Shown in pieces: positions 21,270 through 33,585 of a stretch of DNA of 64,000 nucleotides (the stretch's first letter is position 1; the number at the start of each line of letters is the position of its first letter). Origin of the DNA: Cristatella mucedo (taxonomy: Eukaryota; Bryozoa; Phylactolaemata; Cristatellidae); assembly GCA_009760855.2 (NCBI GenBank), contig WPIO01000003.1, forward strand, positions 14,244,001 through 14,308,000. Reading direction: 5' to 3'. The notes beneath the pieces are model-generated. The model was not told where the DNA came from and ran no database searches. It worked only from the letters and a program-made list of their open reading frames with translations. The translations under genes and the position numbers were made by a program.

Positions 21270-22420
21270 CTCGGTTTAGCTGCATTTAGAGACATGTGTT
21301 GTCTGAAGCACATCTGTCTGCAACAAGCATCTGCTACCCAGGGATGAAGGGAAGAAGGGCGTATTAGCCCATATAGAATTGGATGTAATCCGTGAGTTGC
21401 TTTTATCGTTATTCCATTTAAGAAAATTTGTTTCTATCCGAGTGGGAATGCCAGCAGTACCCCGAGGCAAGAGCGTTGAGAGAGCTTGAGGTGCTGGACG
21501 CAGGTAGAGATCAACCACAGGTACAGCTATGTTTCATTACAATGAAAGTCCAGATTGTGCACTAGCACTACTGGCACTAGCTCGGATCTCTGGGGTACCC
21601 CACACCTCAGAGGCTCATCGAATGGCTGTTGATCGTTGACATTATTACTTTATAGCAGTGGTTCTCAACCTACCAAATGCCGCGACCCTTTAATACAGTT
21701 CCTCATGTTGCGGCAACCCCCAACCATACAATTATTGTGTGGAAAATGTGGAAATGCGTATTTTCTGATGGTCTTAGGCGACCCATGTGAAAGGGTTGTT
21801 CGACCTCCAAAGGGATCGCGACAGACTGGTTGAGAACAGCTGCTCTATAGTCTCCCATTGAGATAGGACCCACCCCATCGCAGTGCAGTGCCAGCGATGC
21901 CTAGGCGAGATGAGGGGTGCTCAAGAAGGACTTGGGGATCGATAGTAGCAGATGCTGCTGAAAGATTGAGCAAAACAAGCAGAGAGGCTGCACCTGACTC
22001 TGCATTCCTGTGAAAGTCTCTATACGCTCTCAGCAATGCTGACTCTGTAGAGTGACTACTACTAAAACCAGACTGGAATTTCCGTGCTAGTTTTGAAATT
22101 TTGATAAAATAAATTTGCTGGTATGCTACTACTCGTTGCAGTGTCTTTGATAGGAACCGCAGTAGGAAGGCTTTGGCATGTCACGAGAGGGAGGCTCTCA
22201 GTTTTCTTTAGGTGGGGATAAAAAGACTGACGAAGCTGCACACCTGCTGCACACTCACTGTGGATCTGTTTCTGGAGGAAGCCACCAAACTTTTTAGAGG
22301 GCTATTTTACAGGAGATATAGAAGTAATTCCACTGCACAAGTCAAGTGAGGCCTGCATGCCGTGTGCTCGGGTATCAAGCATGAGGCTAAAATCGGAGTT
22401 AGTACGTACACATTTGACTT
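21270..22420 (-). mobile_element. LINE-B RT region, interrupted by a hAT MITE
   Basis: On the minus strand from 22420 down, frames with breaks encode the RT start (FLSKTL, FQSGFSSSHSTESALLRAY at about 22010-22080) and LLVLLNLSAASATIDPQVLL (about 21930-21990), matching the LDLSAAFDTIDHQVLL block with F changed to S. A YADDTQLYL-equivalent stretch degenerated to NETQLYL lies at about 21515-21540, followed by a FLKLNDDKT-equivalent. The 187-bp element at 21656-21842 splits it. Several stops make it inactive. Confidence 0.7.
21656..21842. mobile_element. Short non-autonomous hAT element (MITE), copy 1
   Basis: Terminal inverted repeats CAGTGGTTCTCAACC (21656-21670) and GGTTGAGAACAGCTG (ending 21842). 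The 8-bp flanks CTTTATAG (21648-21655) and CTCTATAG (21843-21850) match at 7 of 8 positions, the duplication length expected for hAT. The interior has GCGACCCTTTAATACAG near the left end and CCAAAGGGATCGCGAC near the right end. It carries no transposase and would need one in trans. I recall near-identical termini and subterminal sequence from rodent URR1 and SPIN-like hAT families; this is recall, not a search. Confidence 0.9.
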
Positions 22421-22639
22421 CAGAGATACAATTATTATCATAATTATAGCCCTTCTGAGATGGCTGCTCCGTCGAAGCTTCAGAATGTTTCTATAGTGGG
22501 GAATGCATTTTTATTTATGATGGGAATAAGTAATACTAGTTATGATAATAAAAAAAATACATTACGGGATGTGCCCTTCTATCCCCGAGCAGTTCCGAGC
22601 GGCTCGCTTGAGAGAGAGAACCAAAGCCTTTCTAGTGCC
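22421..22639. other. No feature seen
   Basis: Short spacer containing an AT-rich run; nothing recognised. Confidence 0.4.
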
Positions 22640-22735
22640 CTCTTCCTTTGCAGCAAATGTAAGGTACCCAGAAAGAGATTGGGTTCTCTGAGGGTGCTTT
22701 ATCAAGTGTATTATTATTATTATTATTATTATTAT
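22640..22735 (+). mobile_element. LINE-B 3' tail
   Basis: Starts near CCTTTGCAGCAAATG, with hairpin GTACCCAGAAAGAGATTGGG...TTCTCTGAGGGTGCTTT and (TTA)n at 22711-22735. Confidence 0.85.
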
Positions 22736-23254
22736 CAAGAACAAAACCACCAATACGTTTACCATCACAGCAGCTTTACATCCTGTGAAACAGGCGATTG
22801 TTGGTGGCAAACTTCGCGACTGGCATAACAAATCGCAGCCTCAGCCGCGTCATCCCTATTTTCTCTATTCCGGCACCACATAGCTGCCAGATAAGCAACA
22901 TTTTTTTATTATTAAAGAACTCGGAACTTCACAGCAGCAGTATTCTTTAGAACACCGACTGCTTTCAGGGCAATGCCTGCTTGTAAGGATTACCATTTCT
23001 TTATCCACAGTGTAGCTCTAAGGTTTCTGACCCTAAATCATTCAGTAGCTTCAGGTAAAATGGGCACGAATTGAAAGAAAGAGCTACTGTCGGTTAGCTA
23101 AGCTATGAGGGCAGCAAACTATGTGTGATGTCATGCTTCCGGTTAAGTGAGGTCGTGCCTGCCTAATGTCAAGATTTAGGTCGTCCCTGAAAAAATTCCT
23201 GGCCTATGGCCTGGTGCTGGATGGGGATTGACTGGGTTGGGACAAAAGAGTGAC
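22736..23254. other. No gene or known repeat seen
   Basis: Nothing recognised. Confidence 0.35.
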
Positions 23255-23386
23255 TTCCTGGTTTGGTCACGTGGTTAGATGCTCCCCTTTAACAACCAAG
23301 GTCGTGGGCTCAAGTCTTTTAGGGTGTGTAAAGCATCTGCATAGAGGTCAAGCTCTCTTAGGGTGCAATACAAATGAATTATATTT
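23255..23386 (+). mobile_element. SINE-1-like relic with altered head
   Basis: TTTGGTCACGTGGTTAGATGC followed by GGTCGTGGGCTCAAGTC (B box), TGTAAAGCATCTGCATAGAGG and GGGTGCAATACAAATGAATT. Two segments differ from SINE-1 around the A box, so this may be a subfamily or a SINE-1/SINE-2 mosaic. Confidence 0.65.
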
Positions 23387-24407
23387 TAAGATGACCGTGT
23401 GGACGGTGATCTGGACCAGGAAGGACAGATAGGGGTGGACAGTAAAAGAAATTCGCTGGCTAGCCGAAAGCAATTCTCTGTCTTCCGTAAACCACTACCC
23501 GAGCCTCCCCAGTTTCTCAAAACGTTTCTGACTGCTTCCATTTAAGAGGCCACCCATTGTCTTAAGTGATGTCATAGCCTGGGATTGAGCCAAAACCCAT
23601 GTATTGCATGGGTACAATGCCATTAATAAAAGTACAATAAATTTGAATCTGACGATTGATTATGTCATAAATTCAAACCTGGCCTAAGAGCTCTAAGCAC
23701 TTCCTTTGGCTTGTCATAGTAAGTGATTTCGCTTCTTAGGCTAATCTGAATACAAACAACACCTGTCGGTAAGAGAGCCATTTTTGTGGCCAGCCTCTTC
23801 AAGGTCACCAATTGACAGGATGAACTGTGTTTGCATTTTCTTATATTTACCATTGTATTGAGAAAGAAAATCAAGTTTTAAAATATGCTTGTACTATTTT
23901 ATAAAGTGAGAGTGTCTATGCAACGTTTTAGATTACAGCTGAAGCACTGCAAGAAGCATCAGTAGCAGCAATGGCTCCAGAATCACGATTCTACAGCCTG
24001 TGCTAAAAAAAAACATCATTAGCTGTGGCTTCTTTTGAGACATGACCACTATTCTGACAGCAGGGGGTCTTCACCATGTAAGCTCTCATCTTCGTGTCCG
24101 ACTCGGTGTGTCGATTGGCCGTTAGATTTATGACTGAACTCACATACTCTGAATTTGCTACAGTTAATATGATGCGGCTAGCCCTAACTTTCTTTCAAAA
24201 TGCTTTCGTTACGTCGATGGCAATCAAACGATCCTGGCTATCCTAAATATCGTTTTCAGTTTGTAGCTTCGAGTAGGCTGCAGACAGAAGTGTCAACAGA
24301 TGGTCACCCCTGTTTAGGTCACCACCTTGCCAGAGCTGCTGCTGCCACCATTTGTGTCCTCCCTAGTCACTTCCTGCATGTAGCCCCAAGCTGGAGTTTT
24401 CTTTCAA
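23387..24407. other. No gene or known repeat seen
   Basis: Nothing recognised on either strand. Confidence 0.35.
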
Positions 24408-24468
24408 GCACATGTAAAGTGCTTAGAAGGAGAATTTGCTCTCTTAAGGCGTTTACCAAAGTTCTTGA
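24408..24468 (+). mobile_element. LINE-B hairpin relic
   Basis: CACATGTAAAGTGCTTAGAAGG followed by TTGCTCTCTTAAGGCGTTTACC: a decayed terminal hairpin without a TTA tail. Confidence 0.5.
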
Positions 24469-24593
24469 CTTATTAATGCTCTTGAAATTGTATGCCTCTC
24501 GATTCTTCAAAAGTGTTAAGATTAGTTACCGATTTGACTCAAATGGGGTCATAAGTGTGCTTGCGCCTTAAAGTTTGTGCTCTTGTGCACTCA

Positions 24594-24594
24594 C

Positions 24595-24673
<79 letters not shown>
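24594..24673 (+). repeat. (TG)n microsatellite
   Basis: About 38 TG units with two TATG interruptions, ending in GCGTGCATGCATGC. Confidence 0.95.
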
Positions 24674-24677
<4 letters not shown>

Positions 24678-27189
24678 CATGCATGCACGTACCTATAAAT
24701 AGGTTGATTTATGAAAACAAGCAGGCATTTGTGGGCTTCTCTCTGGGATGGTAGATACCATCAAATGAGATCTGGCGATTTAGAAACCTCAGCACAGAAA
24801 TTGGTACTGTAGGCTGATTAAGTTAGCTAGTCAATTATGCTGGTTAAAGAGCCACCACCAGCATATCGGAGACGGCTGGGCAAGCCTCGTTGGGACAAAG
24901 GCTCGAATCTGGCAACAATTTGCTTCGGGGAGGGGCAACCTAATGATGCATACGCTGAGCCATGCACAGAGCCAAACAATGTAAGAACCGGCGGCTAGGC
25001 TTCAGCTTTACGGGGCTTTGATCAGCTTTCAGAGGCAAAGTTATCGACTATACTGATGCTGAAGTTGGCAGCTGATTGATACTACTCTTAGCACATACGC
25101 AGTAATAGAAACAGCTGGTATCAGCATCGCTTGAAGCAGAGAGCCGTTTGATGTCGTCATTAACAGGTTTAGTAAAGTAGCAAGTAGCATGCACAAGCTC
25201 TGCGTGTAACTACCGGTTTCACACAGATGTCTGCTTACTCTGCTCGTCACCTGCTGCGCACACAGTATCGTAAGCCTTTCATGTGGCCCACTGCCTAGCT
25301 GGTGAATAAATTGCTTTTCTTATCGCATCAGGGTTTCATTCTCTCTGTCCTCTTCCAATTTCTAAACGATTCTGGCATAACAGATTTAGATCAGCAGAAG
25401 GAGTTTGATAAATGCAAACTGTATTCAAACTCTTCTGTTGTGTTTATTGGCAGATATAAACTCTAGGCCTAGCTCAGTTTTTTCATGTTTCGCATAGTAG
25501 GGCGTTGTCACAGATCCATTCAAATCGGGATGAAGTTAGACCCATACTTCAAAGCTTGGATTTTGTTCTGGGTTTTTACCTTATCCTTTTTTGTAAAAGA
25601 TTCCCTAAAAGTTTGTCATTGAACGATTCACAGAAAAAACTGCCGTGGAGAAAAAGTGCAATCTGGATTTCAACGACACCATTATACTAAAGTGCTTCTC
25701 CAGTGCCCCTATTGAAGCCCTAGGTAGCAGTGATGGTGTGGGAAGCACCATCTTAGTCGGCTCTTGGCACTATCAATTACACGATTCTTCTCGATAGATT
25801 TAAATCATGGGTCGGTCTGGTCAGTTAGCCTGTAGTTTTAGTCATATCTGTCCGGTCACGTCAAGCCTATTGGAGTATAGCTATTCAGTTTCATCTTCCA
25901 GATCCATCACGTTCGGGATTCCAAAAAGGGCCTCTTTGGTCTTTTGAGGTTCTTCATTTGTTCAGAGCATCTCGAGAATGTAATTCAGGTCTGTGACATC
26001 GCCCATTGCCTCTGTGCCGACAGCACTCAGCTATGCTTGTCATTTAAGCAATTGCAATAAGTGGAAGAAATTTCCTCAACCGTGCCCATGCCTTGAAAAC
26101 ATGAATCACGTGTAGCAGAAAACTCCCTCAAACTAGACTGTGTAAAAATACTCTTAAGAAACCCTTAATGCATAAACAGAATAAGAAAATGTGCACTCTT
26201 GGTCAGATATTCGGCAGTGAGACCTCCTCTCTTTGTCGACTGCTGTATACGGAGTTAGCAACTGCCTAAGATTCATAGGTCCTCCAGGATTATAAAACTG
26301 CTAGTTTACTTTGACTTCAAGATGTATTAAAAGAGAAGTTTTAGTTCTGCGGGTCATATTGCCTGGAACTCACTCTCCAGTGGTTGACTTGGAAGTTGCT
26401 TTTCAAGCCATCCTTTGCTGTTAGTTCTGGAATACGTACTTCTTTGTATCGCATGATGCCGCTAAGCTCCTCACTTTTTTCTACTACACGATATCAAAAC
26501 TTTTTTGCTGCTGAATACTCACCTGTGCCTAATCGGACTTCGCTTGCACTCTGGGGAAATCTCGAGCTTAACATCGCATTATTCTTTTTGGCTTGAGAGA
26601 GGTACAGACCAAGAGGCAGGTGCACATGTATTTGTTACAAGTTAAATTTTGATACAGTTATTGCACTTGTGGGGAACAGAGGACTCTAAACCAAGAGGAA
26701 CCACTGTACCGATGGTCAATGCTACTGGCACACAGTTCCGGCAGAAGGACACATGTATAAAGAGTAAAAAACGAAGGTCTTGAATTGTTGCTATACTGCA
26801 CTGGCAGCATTATGTTACATCGCTAATAAAGCAGTTTTTGAAGAGTGGTTGGTTTTCGCATGCACTTCATTCACCAAAGCCGGCAAATCAACTTTAATCC
26901 AATTAGGATCAACAAATGGAAGCAACCTTTGTCATCGATCGTGATGAGACACTATTTTTGAAAATAACTAGCCATATGTCTGGTCAATTTATGCTACTAA
27001 CATTAATTTGCCATTCCTCTAGACAGCAGCACCAGTTTAATTTGCACAAACCGTAAGCATATGCAAGTGCTTTATGAGCCTGCTCTAACTCAATAATTGA
27101 TACACGATTGAGTGCACTCATTAATTGTATTGTATTGTATTTTCACCTGGGCCATCGTTTGAATCAGTTGCAATCAGGTCCTCATCAAA
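24674..27189. other. Mostly unassigned, one possible LINE-A-like relic
   Basis: At about 26335-26400 a TTTTAGTTCTGCGGGTCATATTGCCTGGAACTC stretch resembles the LINE-A FSSAGPRLWNSL-coding block, so an old LINE relic may cover 26320-26600. A short TGTAT repeat lies at 27127-27142. Otherwise nothing is recognised. Confidence 0.35.
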
Positions 27190-29890
27190 GACAGTGCCTC
27201 TTACTATCGTTATATGGCGACCTCCTGCTGGCTTCTAAACTTGTTTATAGAGGAGTTTTTGAAGTTCCTCGCTAAAATATTTGTGTGTGACAGGTCGTTA
27301 CTTATTGCTGGAGACTTCAATATTCACGTTGAAAACCCATCAACAGCCAAGTCTGCTCATTGCTTGACTGTCTGGAGAATTTTGGTTTGGTCCAACACGT
27401 TAATCATACTACCCGCATCAGTGGCCGTATCCTAGATCTCGTGATCACTAAAGATGTCTTCTCCACTGACCTCGTGGTGTGCCCGCTGACCATCTCGGAT
27501 CATTGTTCGGTCTCGTTTACTGTTCCTGCTCCCTTTTACGTACAGGGTAATGTCGAACTTGTCCAGCGACGAAACTTGAAAAAAGCATTGACATAGACAC
27601 ATTTTTGAAATCTGTGATGAAGGTCTTCTTGATCTGCACCCAGACTTGACCGACAGCCTCGATGCCCTCACTGATGCAGTGAACATGACACTTTGGAGTG
27701 TTCTTGACTAGAATGCTCCCGTTCATTCTATCCATGTACAGAGTAGTGGAGATTGCTTTTAATTTACCAAAAACTACTTCAAAAGATGCGCCGTGTTAAG
27801 CGCTGGCTTGAACGTCGTTTTAAGAAATCGGGATCTGATGCAGATATAGTCAATTTCAAAGACTTCCTTCGAGTTTACACCTGGAAGCTTAAAAAAGCAA
27901 GGGCTTTCTTTTCACTCGAAAACTGAATTCCTGCCAGTCAGACCCAAAAAGATTTATAAGACGGTAAATAATTTACTGGCCAATGCTGAGAGGTCTCACT
28001 CCCAAGAAATTAACGACTCAGCCGAAAAGTTTTCAGCCTTCTTTACTGAAAAAATTGTGCACATCCGTGCCTTCATAAAACTCCCTCCGACTAACGCAAT
28101 TGTGGAATCACAAACTGTGACCTTTCTTAAAAGTTTTCCGAGGTTTCTGCATGCGATGTGGCTATCTTAATAAGGTCTAGTAAAAAGAGCTCTCTCCTGA
28201 AGACCCCATACCATCATCTCTATGGTCTTCAGTGGCAGACCAACTTAGCCCTGCCATAACCGAGATTTTTAATGCTTCTTTCGAAAAAGGGGTCATACTC
28301 AAGTCCTTCAAATCGGCAATCGCTAGACCGATACTTAAAAGGCCTGGATTAGATACGGCGGTCCTTGCAAACTATCGCCCAGTTTCCCTTCTTCCTTTCT
28401 TGTCAAAGATTCTTGAAAAAATTGTCGCTAAGTTGCACATATTGAAATGAATGAAATGTCAGATTCATTTCAATCGGGGTTCAGAGCAGCACTCCACCGA
28501 AATTTCTCTCTTTCGCGTTAACAATGACATTCTATGCAGCAAAGATGACGGGAATGTCAATGCCCTAGCTCTGTTAGATCTATCAGCTGCCTTCGACACC
28601 ATTGATCCCAATGTTCTACTGGAACGACTGAGAACGAAGACCAGTCTGGTAGATGAGGCACTGGCGTGGTTTAAATCGTGCTTGTCTGATCGTGCTCAAT
28701 CCGTATCGTGTGGGGGTCAGGTCTTACCCACGAGACGGGTAGCCTATGGAGTCCCTTAAGGGTCCGTCCTCGGTCCCTTGCTGTTTTTTCTTTATAACTC
28801 AACCTCTGGGAAAAATGATTAAGGCCCATGGTACAAGATATACATTTTTATGCTGATGATATTCAGCCGTATTTTCTATTCAAACCGTCGGAATCTACTG
28901 CAGCAACCGATAAACTGAATGCTTGCCTTGCCGAAATTCAATCCTGGATGTAGGGCAATTTCTTGAAACTAAATGACGATAAAACCGAACTGCTGCTCGT
29001 AGGACACCCTAAGCAGGTGGCTGGATTAAAAGGCTTCGCTCTTCTAATAGGTGATGCTATTGTGTGACTATCACCACATGCTCGAAATTTAGGTGTCGTT
29101 TTCGACAGCTGCCTTATTTTTAAAGGATTCATTCAGAAGACTGTTTCTACAGCTAGCCATCACGTCAGATCCCTATCTAATATTAGGAGCTGTCTTCCAC
29201 AGTGGCTTGCAAAAAATTAGCTAGCTCCTTAGTTCTGTCTCGGCTTGATAATTGCAATCCCCTTTTGGCTTGGGTACCAAAGTAAGCAACTAGGCCACTG
29301 CAGATGGCTATGAATATAGCTGCAACGCTAGTTTTCAAGTCCCAGAGGTTTAACCACCAGTCTCCTTTGCTAAAAGAGCAAGAATGGCTGCTCGTTAAAC
29401 AACGGATACAGAGCAAAGTTCTTACGCTGACCCACAGGGCCGCCACGGCTTGGCTCCTCCATACTAACTGAACTGCTGCACCATTTTCAGCCTCTTCGTG
29501 CCCTCAGGTCCTGTATGGACAATAAATTATCTGTTGCATTCCTCTCTTTAAAGACCATTTGCGCAAGAAGCTTTAGCTCTGCAGATGACTGTGGAACTCA
29601 CTTCCACAATTCTTATGCAATGACAACTACTGTCCTGCTGCCGACTATGGCTCATCCTTTTCAGCGGTTCTGAGCTGCTACTTCCATGCTTCTCACTACC
29701 TCAACTGCTCTGCTGACTCTACTATGCTTCCCACTCTCACTTTGTTGCGTGAGATGAAGTCTGTTGGCTACCGAATGCGTACCGAAAGTCGATAAGGCTG
29801 TGAGTTCGCTATTCAAAAACTCTCCTGCATAGCACCCACATAGTCTTTGTAGCTTTGTTGAGTTACAAACGGAGATACATTACAATTTCA
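27190..29890 (+). mobile_element. LINE-A, nearly full-length but broken
   Basis: The longest LINE-A copy. Endonuclease (EEP-type) C-terminal motifs: LLIAGDFNIHV at about 27300-27330 and ISDHCSVSF at about 27493-27520. RT domain: NYRPVSLLPFLSKILE at 28373-28420, LALLDLSAAFDTID at about 28564-28606, GSVLGPLLFFL at about 28760-28793, and an intact FYADD at about 28844-28860. The C-terminal tail and ATTAC-type 3' end lie at 29860-29890. In-frame stops (for example just before GSVLGP) and frameshifts make it inactive. The start is uncertain: an ORF1 is not recognised upstream. Confidence 0.85.
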
Positions 29891-30393
29891 TTACATTGCT
29901 TTACAATTGAGATTATATGAGAAGGTGGTGATGACTATTGGCTCATCTTGGCTTCCACTCAAGATTTGTGAGGCTTTTCTAAAGAGCAGCCTTCAACCAT
30001 CAGCAAAATCCCATCACAGTCACCAATAAAATATTATCTCACAGAAGAATAAAATGGCTAGAGAGAGGTGCAAATTTCAGGGAAATGCTCCATGATGAAC
30101 GAACGCTTGTCTATGTAAATAGCGGTCCAAAAAACCCCATGAATTAATTATCTGTACAAGAAGAACCCTCTCATCTTCTGCAAGCCACTGATGTTGCATG
30201 TACTGGTTCTGAACTCAGTAAAGAAAGTCGATTTTGAAAGCTGGGCTACTGCTTAGACTAACCATAGCCAATCGAGCAGTGTGGCCCACTACATAGATAT
30301 GGTATCAAATGCTAAACCATGTCCAATCTATTCTGGCAATTAAGACATCAATGTATGGTGAAAAGTCTTACCGTCTGAAATAACTTTCAGGCT
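29891..30393. other. No gene or known repeat seen
   Basis: Nothing recognised. Confidence 0.35.
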
Positions 30394-30525
30394 GCCGAGC
30401 TGGTTTGTTCCAGTGGTTAAGGTGCTCGCCCCGACCAAGGTCTGGCCGAGGCTGTGAGTTCGAGCCCTGTGGCAAATGTGAAGCGTCTGAATAGAGAGTA
30501 AGTTCTCTTAGGGCGCTACAGGAAG
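30394..30525 (+). mobile_element. SINE-1 copy
   Basis: Complete head GAGCTGGTTTGTTCCAGTGG, degenerate B box GAGTTCGAGCCC, and hairpin GCGTCTGAATAGAGAGTAAG...GGGCGCTACA. The ATGAATTAT tail is replaced by unrelated sequence. Confidence 0.88.
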
Positions 30526-30695
30526 TGAAGAATGATATTCATGCCAGGCCTTTTAGCATGTAGCCATACTAAGGGTAACGCTCTCATTGTTGACATTCAG
30601 CGAAAGAAAATCTCATTTGTTTATAAGGTGATACAGCTAAATTTATTATCGTGTGGCAAATGTACGTCAATATGAGTAGCAGCAAAAATAAATAA
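30526..30695. other. No feature seen
   Basis: Spacer between SINEs, nothing recognised. Confidence 0.4.
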
Positions 30696-30872
30696 ATAAA
30701 TACAAGCTGATTTTACAGCCTCCTTTTGTATAGCGACAGAAGAGCCTTGACGGCTATCACCACCGCTTGCTTGCAGCGGCGATAAAGGATCGCCCACCAC
30801 AGGATTCGAACCCACGACCTCGGGGCCGAGGTCGTAAAAAGCAACCGCCTTACCTAATGAGCCATTACAGCT
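30696..30872 (-). mobile_element. SINE-2 copy
   Basis: Good minus-strand copy. On the element strand: AGCTGTAATGGCTCATTAGG (A-box head), GGGTTCGAATCCTG (perfect B box), GATCCTTTATCGCC, then GATAGCCGTCAAGGCTCTTC, TCGCTATACAAAAGG and AAAATCAGCTT. Used as reference for the family. Confidence 0.88.
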
Positions 30873-31529
30873 GAAAAGCAGCAGCAGAGGTCGCAGTATC
30901 AGCCGTGAAGGGTTGATAGAAACAATAGTTTGTGTAGCCCTTATGACCATTGCCACGGCAATGGTTACGGTAGTGCTGTTTGTTACAGTCTTACTATCCC
31001 GTTGCCCACGGCTATGGTATGAAAAAATGAGAAATCTTGGCGACGATGGCTACCTAGTATAGAATTAAGAAAGTGGCTTCTTTATCAAGCATAAAGAGCC
31101 TCTGTAATTAGGATCAAGGTCAAAAGACAGAAGCAGCCGCAGCACCTACTATTGCTCACACATACACACCAACATACGCACAGAGCCAAGGACATGGATT
31201 CTCTTCATATTCTGTACAGACTCCCTATTCACCTACCCAAAACGATGGGTGCAGACTTTTTACCGGTCTCCAATATGGTCTCGGTACAATAAGGTAATTA
31301 TCTTTTGCGATACAAGAAGTGCAACTAGGATGAAAAAATTAGACATTTGTTGTCGATAATTGGTCCGCAGCCATCTTATTCCGGTTTGTTCTTCACACAG
31401 ATTTTGAGAAATTCAAGAGTCGTCAAGTAAATTTAGTTTCCGACTGACCATGTCTGAGGATCGACCCAGGATGATAAATCCAAATGATTCGTCAATGATT
31501 AAAGCACTTTCTAATCTAGCAGAATATAT
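30873..31529. other. No gene or known repeat seen
   Basis: Nothing recognised. Confidence 0.35.
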
Positions 31530-31673
31530 ACATTTGATTCATTTGTATAGCGCCATAAGGTAGCTTAATCTCTATTCAGGCGCTTCACATTTGCCTCGGA
31601 GCTCGAGCCCCCATGACCTCAGCCAGACCTTGGCCGGGCCGAGCACCTTAACCACTGGACCATACCAGCTTGG
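31530..31673 (-). mobile_element. SINE-1 copy
   Basis: Full-length minus-strand copy. The hairpin arm is disturbed (GCGCCATAAGGTAGC), but head and boxes are intact. Confidence 0.88.
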
Positions 31674-31934
31674 CTACAACTGTTAGCAAAGAATAAGGAA
31701 GAGCACCTAAGCAATAAGATAAATAAGGAAGATCACTAAAAACCACTAACAATTGACAAGCTTTAACAAATATGAGCAATGTTTTTCACGGGGAGATGCC
31801 ATATACTATATTCTCAATCCAGCTAAAGACTAAATGTAAAACCATGCACATTTCTTGCCACAGGCACTCCACAAAGCCGAATGAACCAGTTCTCCACCTT
31901 GAATCCAACTGTGCCTCCTTTACAATGCCTTGGT

Positions 31935-32095
31935 TCAATCGCATTGGGTCTTGGTCCAGAGATAAGGCGCTCGCTCTTCACAACCCAGGGCGTGGGTTCG
32001 AGTTCTGCAGAGGGCGATCCTTTATTGCCCACTGCAAGCAATTGCAATCGCTGTTAAGGTTCTTCTCCCGAAATATAAATGAGGCTTAAATGAAC
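31935..32095 (+). mobile_element. SINE-2 copy
   Basis: GGCGTGGGTTCGAGTTCTGC (B box), GCGATCCTTTATTGCCCAC, GTTAAGGTTCTTC and ATATAAATGAGGCTTAAATG. Diverged but complete in module order. Confidence 0.8.
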
Positions 32096-32359
32096 CAACT
32101 TTTATATTTAACTTTCAAATTAAAAAAAATTGAATACTTAAAAAGTCAAAGAATTGTTCTTAATAGGTGCCAAGATTTGACCAAACAGCCATTGAGGTGC
32201 TTTCCCTCTATTTTGAAATGGAGGGGCAGGGTCAGAGATGAGTAGGATAACAATTCCAAAAAGATTATGGATAAACGGTTCCATCCCAGAAAATCATGAA
32301 TGAAGATGGTCTCGGAGAGGTGACAGCCAGTGCTGCATAGCTTTGTCTATCAAAGTTAC
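32096..32359. other. No feature seen
   Basis: Would be intron downstream of the candidate exon 32360-32444 if that exon is real. Confidence 0.3.
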
Positions 32360-32444
32360 CTACGCCAGCCATTCCCAGGTGGTGGCTGCCATAAGCCATC
32401 ATAGCTGAGAAGCAGGTGAGTGCCAAATATAGCAGCCGGTGCAT
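32360..32444 (-). CDS. Candidate first exon encoding a signal peptide
   Basis: The ATG at 32444 (minus, context AGCAAAATG) opens MHRLLYLALTCFSAMMAYG, a textbook signal peptide with a cleavage site likely after AYG or nearby. The exon would end at a TAG|GTAACT donor (GT at 32358-32359), leaving phase 1 after about 28 residues. No second exon was found. A short hydrophobic ORF with a donor can arise by chance, so this is a weak call. Confidence 0.3.
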
Positions 32445-32874
32445 TTTGCTAGCCACATAGAACCGAAAAATAGCACCGGTGAGACATCTGAAACCACAGT
32501 ACTGTTGAGACAACACGTCGCATACAAGCCTTTAAAATAGCACCCTTCTTATACTATGCTGATATAACTTCAACTGAGTGTTTCTCGTCGGATCAGCTTA
32601 CAGTAAATAAAGGGGTCCTTAGAGTTACTTCGAATTTCATTAGCACTCGCCCTCGATATGGCTGCCAGTCCCACACCTATTCGGCGGAGGCCATATGAAT
32701 GGATTGCCTTTAGTGAGCAAATGATTTAATGAATGAACATGGGAGATGCATGGAGTGAGGTGTTGGTCGTGGCCTGCTGTCTTGGACAGGAAGGCAGCCA
32801 AGTCCAACTTTCAGCAGTCTGGTTGATGGCCACTGGATTTCTTCTTGTTACTCGTCTGGTAGGTAATCTCAGCA
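32445..32874. other. No gene or known repeat seen
   Basis: Nothing recognised; would be upstream sequence of the weak exon candidate. Confidence 0.3.
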
Positions 32875-33544
32875 GGTAAGTCTGCCTACTTTCAGTTACA
32901 TGACATTGCTAAAATTCGGGCTTGTTTAGACAGGGATATCACATCGAAATTAGTCCAGGCATTTGTGCTATCCCGTCTCGACTTCTGTAACTCACTGCTT
33001 GCTGGTCTACCGGCCTGTGCACTCAGGTGCTTACAGCTGGTGCAAAACTCTGCAGCTAGGCTTGTCTGTCGTGAATGTCGCAGCCACAGCACACCACTTC
33101 TTGCCGACCTGCACTGACTCCCATTCAAGCACACATTGATTTCAAGGTTTTGTCACTCACTCTTAGGTCTCGTAATTCTTTGGCTCCAGCCTGTCTATCA
33201 GATCTATTGTTCCACCAGGCTAAACACTGTAGCACTCACTTTTCGGAACCTAATCGTTTATCTGTACATCGTACGAACCCCATATTCTTTGGTGACAGCA
33301 GTTCACGAACCTTCAGTTCGTATGCTCCCAAAGCCTGAAACTCACTTCCGACTTGCGTAACGATATCCCCTGACTTGATTCCATTTAAAAACAAATTAAA
33401 AACGCATCTATGTATCACAGCATTTAGTGAGTCCGTGTGATTCGTTTTTCGTGTGCATGTACCTGCGTACACTGTGCCTGCTGCTTGCGGATGTTACCAC
33501 CAAACATGTAGTAATGCTGTACACACAGCATCTGTAAAGTGCCT

Positions 33545-33585
<41 letters not shown>

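Noticed and set aside
20950-21279. 110-codon plus-strand ORF as a gene
   Set aside because: No domain, no splice support, and it runs into LINE-B sequence; could be chance.
30760-30872. tRNA gene with a perfect GGTTCGAATCC B box
   Set aside because: Part of the SINE-2 family; the same head occurs at 39838-40000 and 45985-46152 with a conserved non-tRNA tail.
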